A DNA stretch of 6,610 nt, from the NCBI GenBank assembly GCA_016931365.1, contig JAFGEY010000266.1, positions 1 through 6,610 of the forward strand, read 5' to 3'. Position 1 is the first letter of the stretch. Every line of letters starts with the position of its first letter. The notes beneath the pieces are model-generated. The model did not search any database and had not been told where the DNA came from. It saw only the letters and a list, made by a program, of their open reading frames with translations. Below are positions 5,924 to 6,610 of the stretch, in pieces. The translations under genes were made by a program, and so were the position numbers. The DNA is from Anaerolineae bacterium (GTDB lineage: Bacteria > Chloroflexota > Anaerolineae > JAFGEY01).

Positions 5924-6610
5924 ATGTCTATATTTTCTCAAATCAAGGCGTTTTTCAGCAGCGAAAAGCCCCTCGAAAAAGGGATGTTTCAATACCGCAC
6001 CCCGCCGGACGCCGAGAACCGCTTCCGGCTGCACCTGCGCGTCGACGCCGACGGCACGGGCGTACTGGTGATCAATGCGGCCAAGGTGCTGCACCTCAAC
6101 CAGACCGCCGCCGAGATGGCCCGCTTGATCATCGAAGAAACGCCGTCCGAGCAGGCGGCGCGGATCATCGCCCGGCGCTACCGTGTGGGGCGCGAGCAGG
6201 CGCAAAAGGACTATGACGACCTCAAAGGCAAGATGTTTTTGCTCGGCGGCACCGACGAGGTCTGCCCGATCACCTATCTCGACGTGCAGCGCATCGATCC
6301 CTTCCAGACGCCGGCTTCGGCTCCCTACCGCATGGATTTTGCCCTCACCTATGCCTGCAACGACAACTGCGGCCACTGCTATGTGGGCCGCCCGCGCGAT
6401 TTTCCGACCATGGATGTGGATCAGTGGAAAAAAGTCATCGATCGCTGCTGGGAGGTGGGCATCCCGCACATCTGCTTCACCGGCGGCGAAGCGACGCTGT
6501 ATCCCGGCCTGCGCGAGTTGATCGAACATGCCGAGGACGTGGGGCTGGTGACCGGCCTGCTGACCAACGGCCGCCGCCTGGCCGACCGCGCCTATCTGGA
6601 CGGGCTGCTC
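5924..6610 (+). CDS. Radical SAM peptide-modifying enzyme with N-terminal PqqD-like (RRE) domain, 3' partial
   Basis: ATG 5924 follows AAAGGAG (5910-5916). The frame runs to the window end (229 residues) without a stop. Residues about 33-108 match the PqqD/RRE wing-helix pattern: a hydrophobic strand (TGVLVINAAKVLHLNQTAAEMARLI), then helices SEQAARIIARRYRV and REQAQKDYDDLKGKMFLL. In RiPP pathways this domain grips the precursor peptide. The radical SAM core begins near 136 (YRMDFALTYACNDNCGHCY) with Cys145-x3-Cys149-x2-Cys152 for the [4Fe-4S] cluster that cleaves SAM, followed by FTGGEATLYPGL (GGE 187-189, SAM binding) and LLTNGRRL (212-219). Any SPASM or auxiliary-cluster Cys would lie past the edge. 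The enzyme should be cytoplasmic and oxygen-sensitive. Its likely substrate is the Cys-Ala tail of the preceding gene, 89 bp upstream; this is inferred from adjacency and domain type. Confidence 0.92.
   Translation, partial: MSIFSQIKAFFSSEKPLEKGMFQYRTPPDAENRFRLHLRVDADGTGVLVINAAKVLHLNQTAAEMARLIIEETPSEQAARIIARRYRVGREQAQKDYDDLKGKMFLLGGTDEVCPITYLDVQRIDPFQTPASAPYRMDFALTYACNDNCGHCYVGRPRDFPTMDVDQWKKVIDRCWEVGIPHICFTGGEATLYPGLRELIEHAEDVGLVTGLLTNGRRLADRAYLDGLL

Noticed and set aside
5843..6529. Minus-strand open frame of 228 codons across the palindrome and the radical SAM gene
   Set aside because: The forward strand has clear RRE and CX3CX2C motifs; the reverse product has no motif and starts inside the radical SAM core.

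Overview
The window is about 6.6 kb of GC-rich bacterial DNA with dense, well-formed genes. The aminotransferase subtype with a Cys-rich insertion, the 6-phosphofructokinase subtype and the dispersed-looking palindromic repeats would fit a Chloroflexota-like (Anaerolineae-type) bacterium. That placement is inference from protein flavour only; there is no rRNA or other phylogenetic marker here. No tRNA, rRNA, CRISPR array, transposase or integrase was seen.

Layout: (1) 2-1177 (+), a class III PLP aminotransferase lacking its N-terminus at the window edge. (2) 1178-1328, a gap holding an imperfect inverted repeat. (3) 1329-2402 (+), a 6-phosphofructokinase with an unusual nucleotide-site motif. 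(4) 2399-3517 (-), a fusion of a low-molecular-weight tyrosine phosphatase-like domain and a Nudix hydrolase, convergent with pfkA; the stop codons overlap. (5) 3518-3676, a divergent promoter region with good -35/-10 boxes on both strands, a palindrome at the predicted rightward start point and a second 9-bp inverted pair. (6) 3677-4105 (+), a small protein with two membrane helices and a zinc-ribbon-like tail. (7) 4137-5834 (+), a DUF2207-like membrane protein ending in an alternating Cys-Ala tail. (8) 5835-5900, a palindrome built of 7-nt units. (9) 5924 to the window end (+), a radical SAM enzyme with an N-terminal PqqD-like (RRE) domain, cut off at the edge.

The first half is ordinary metabolism (amino-acid transamination, glycolysis, nucleotide or phosphate housekeeping). 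The second half, from 3593 onward, looks like one rightward transcription unit and is the most interesting part. Radical SAM enzymes with an RRE domain normally modify ribosomally made peptides. The gene just upstream encodes a membrane protein whose last 19 residues are a (Cys-Ala)4-Gly-(Cys-Ala)3-Gly tail predicted to lie in the cytoplasm. The simplest reading is a maturation system in which the radical SAM enzyme modifies, perhaps cross-links, the Cys-Ala tail of a membrane-anchored protein. This rests on domain content and adjacency, not on experiment.
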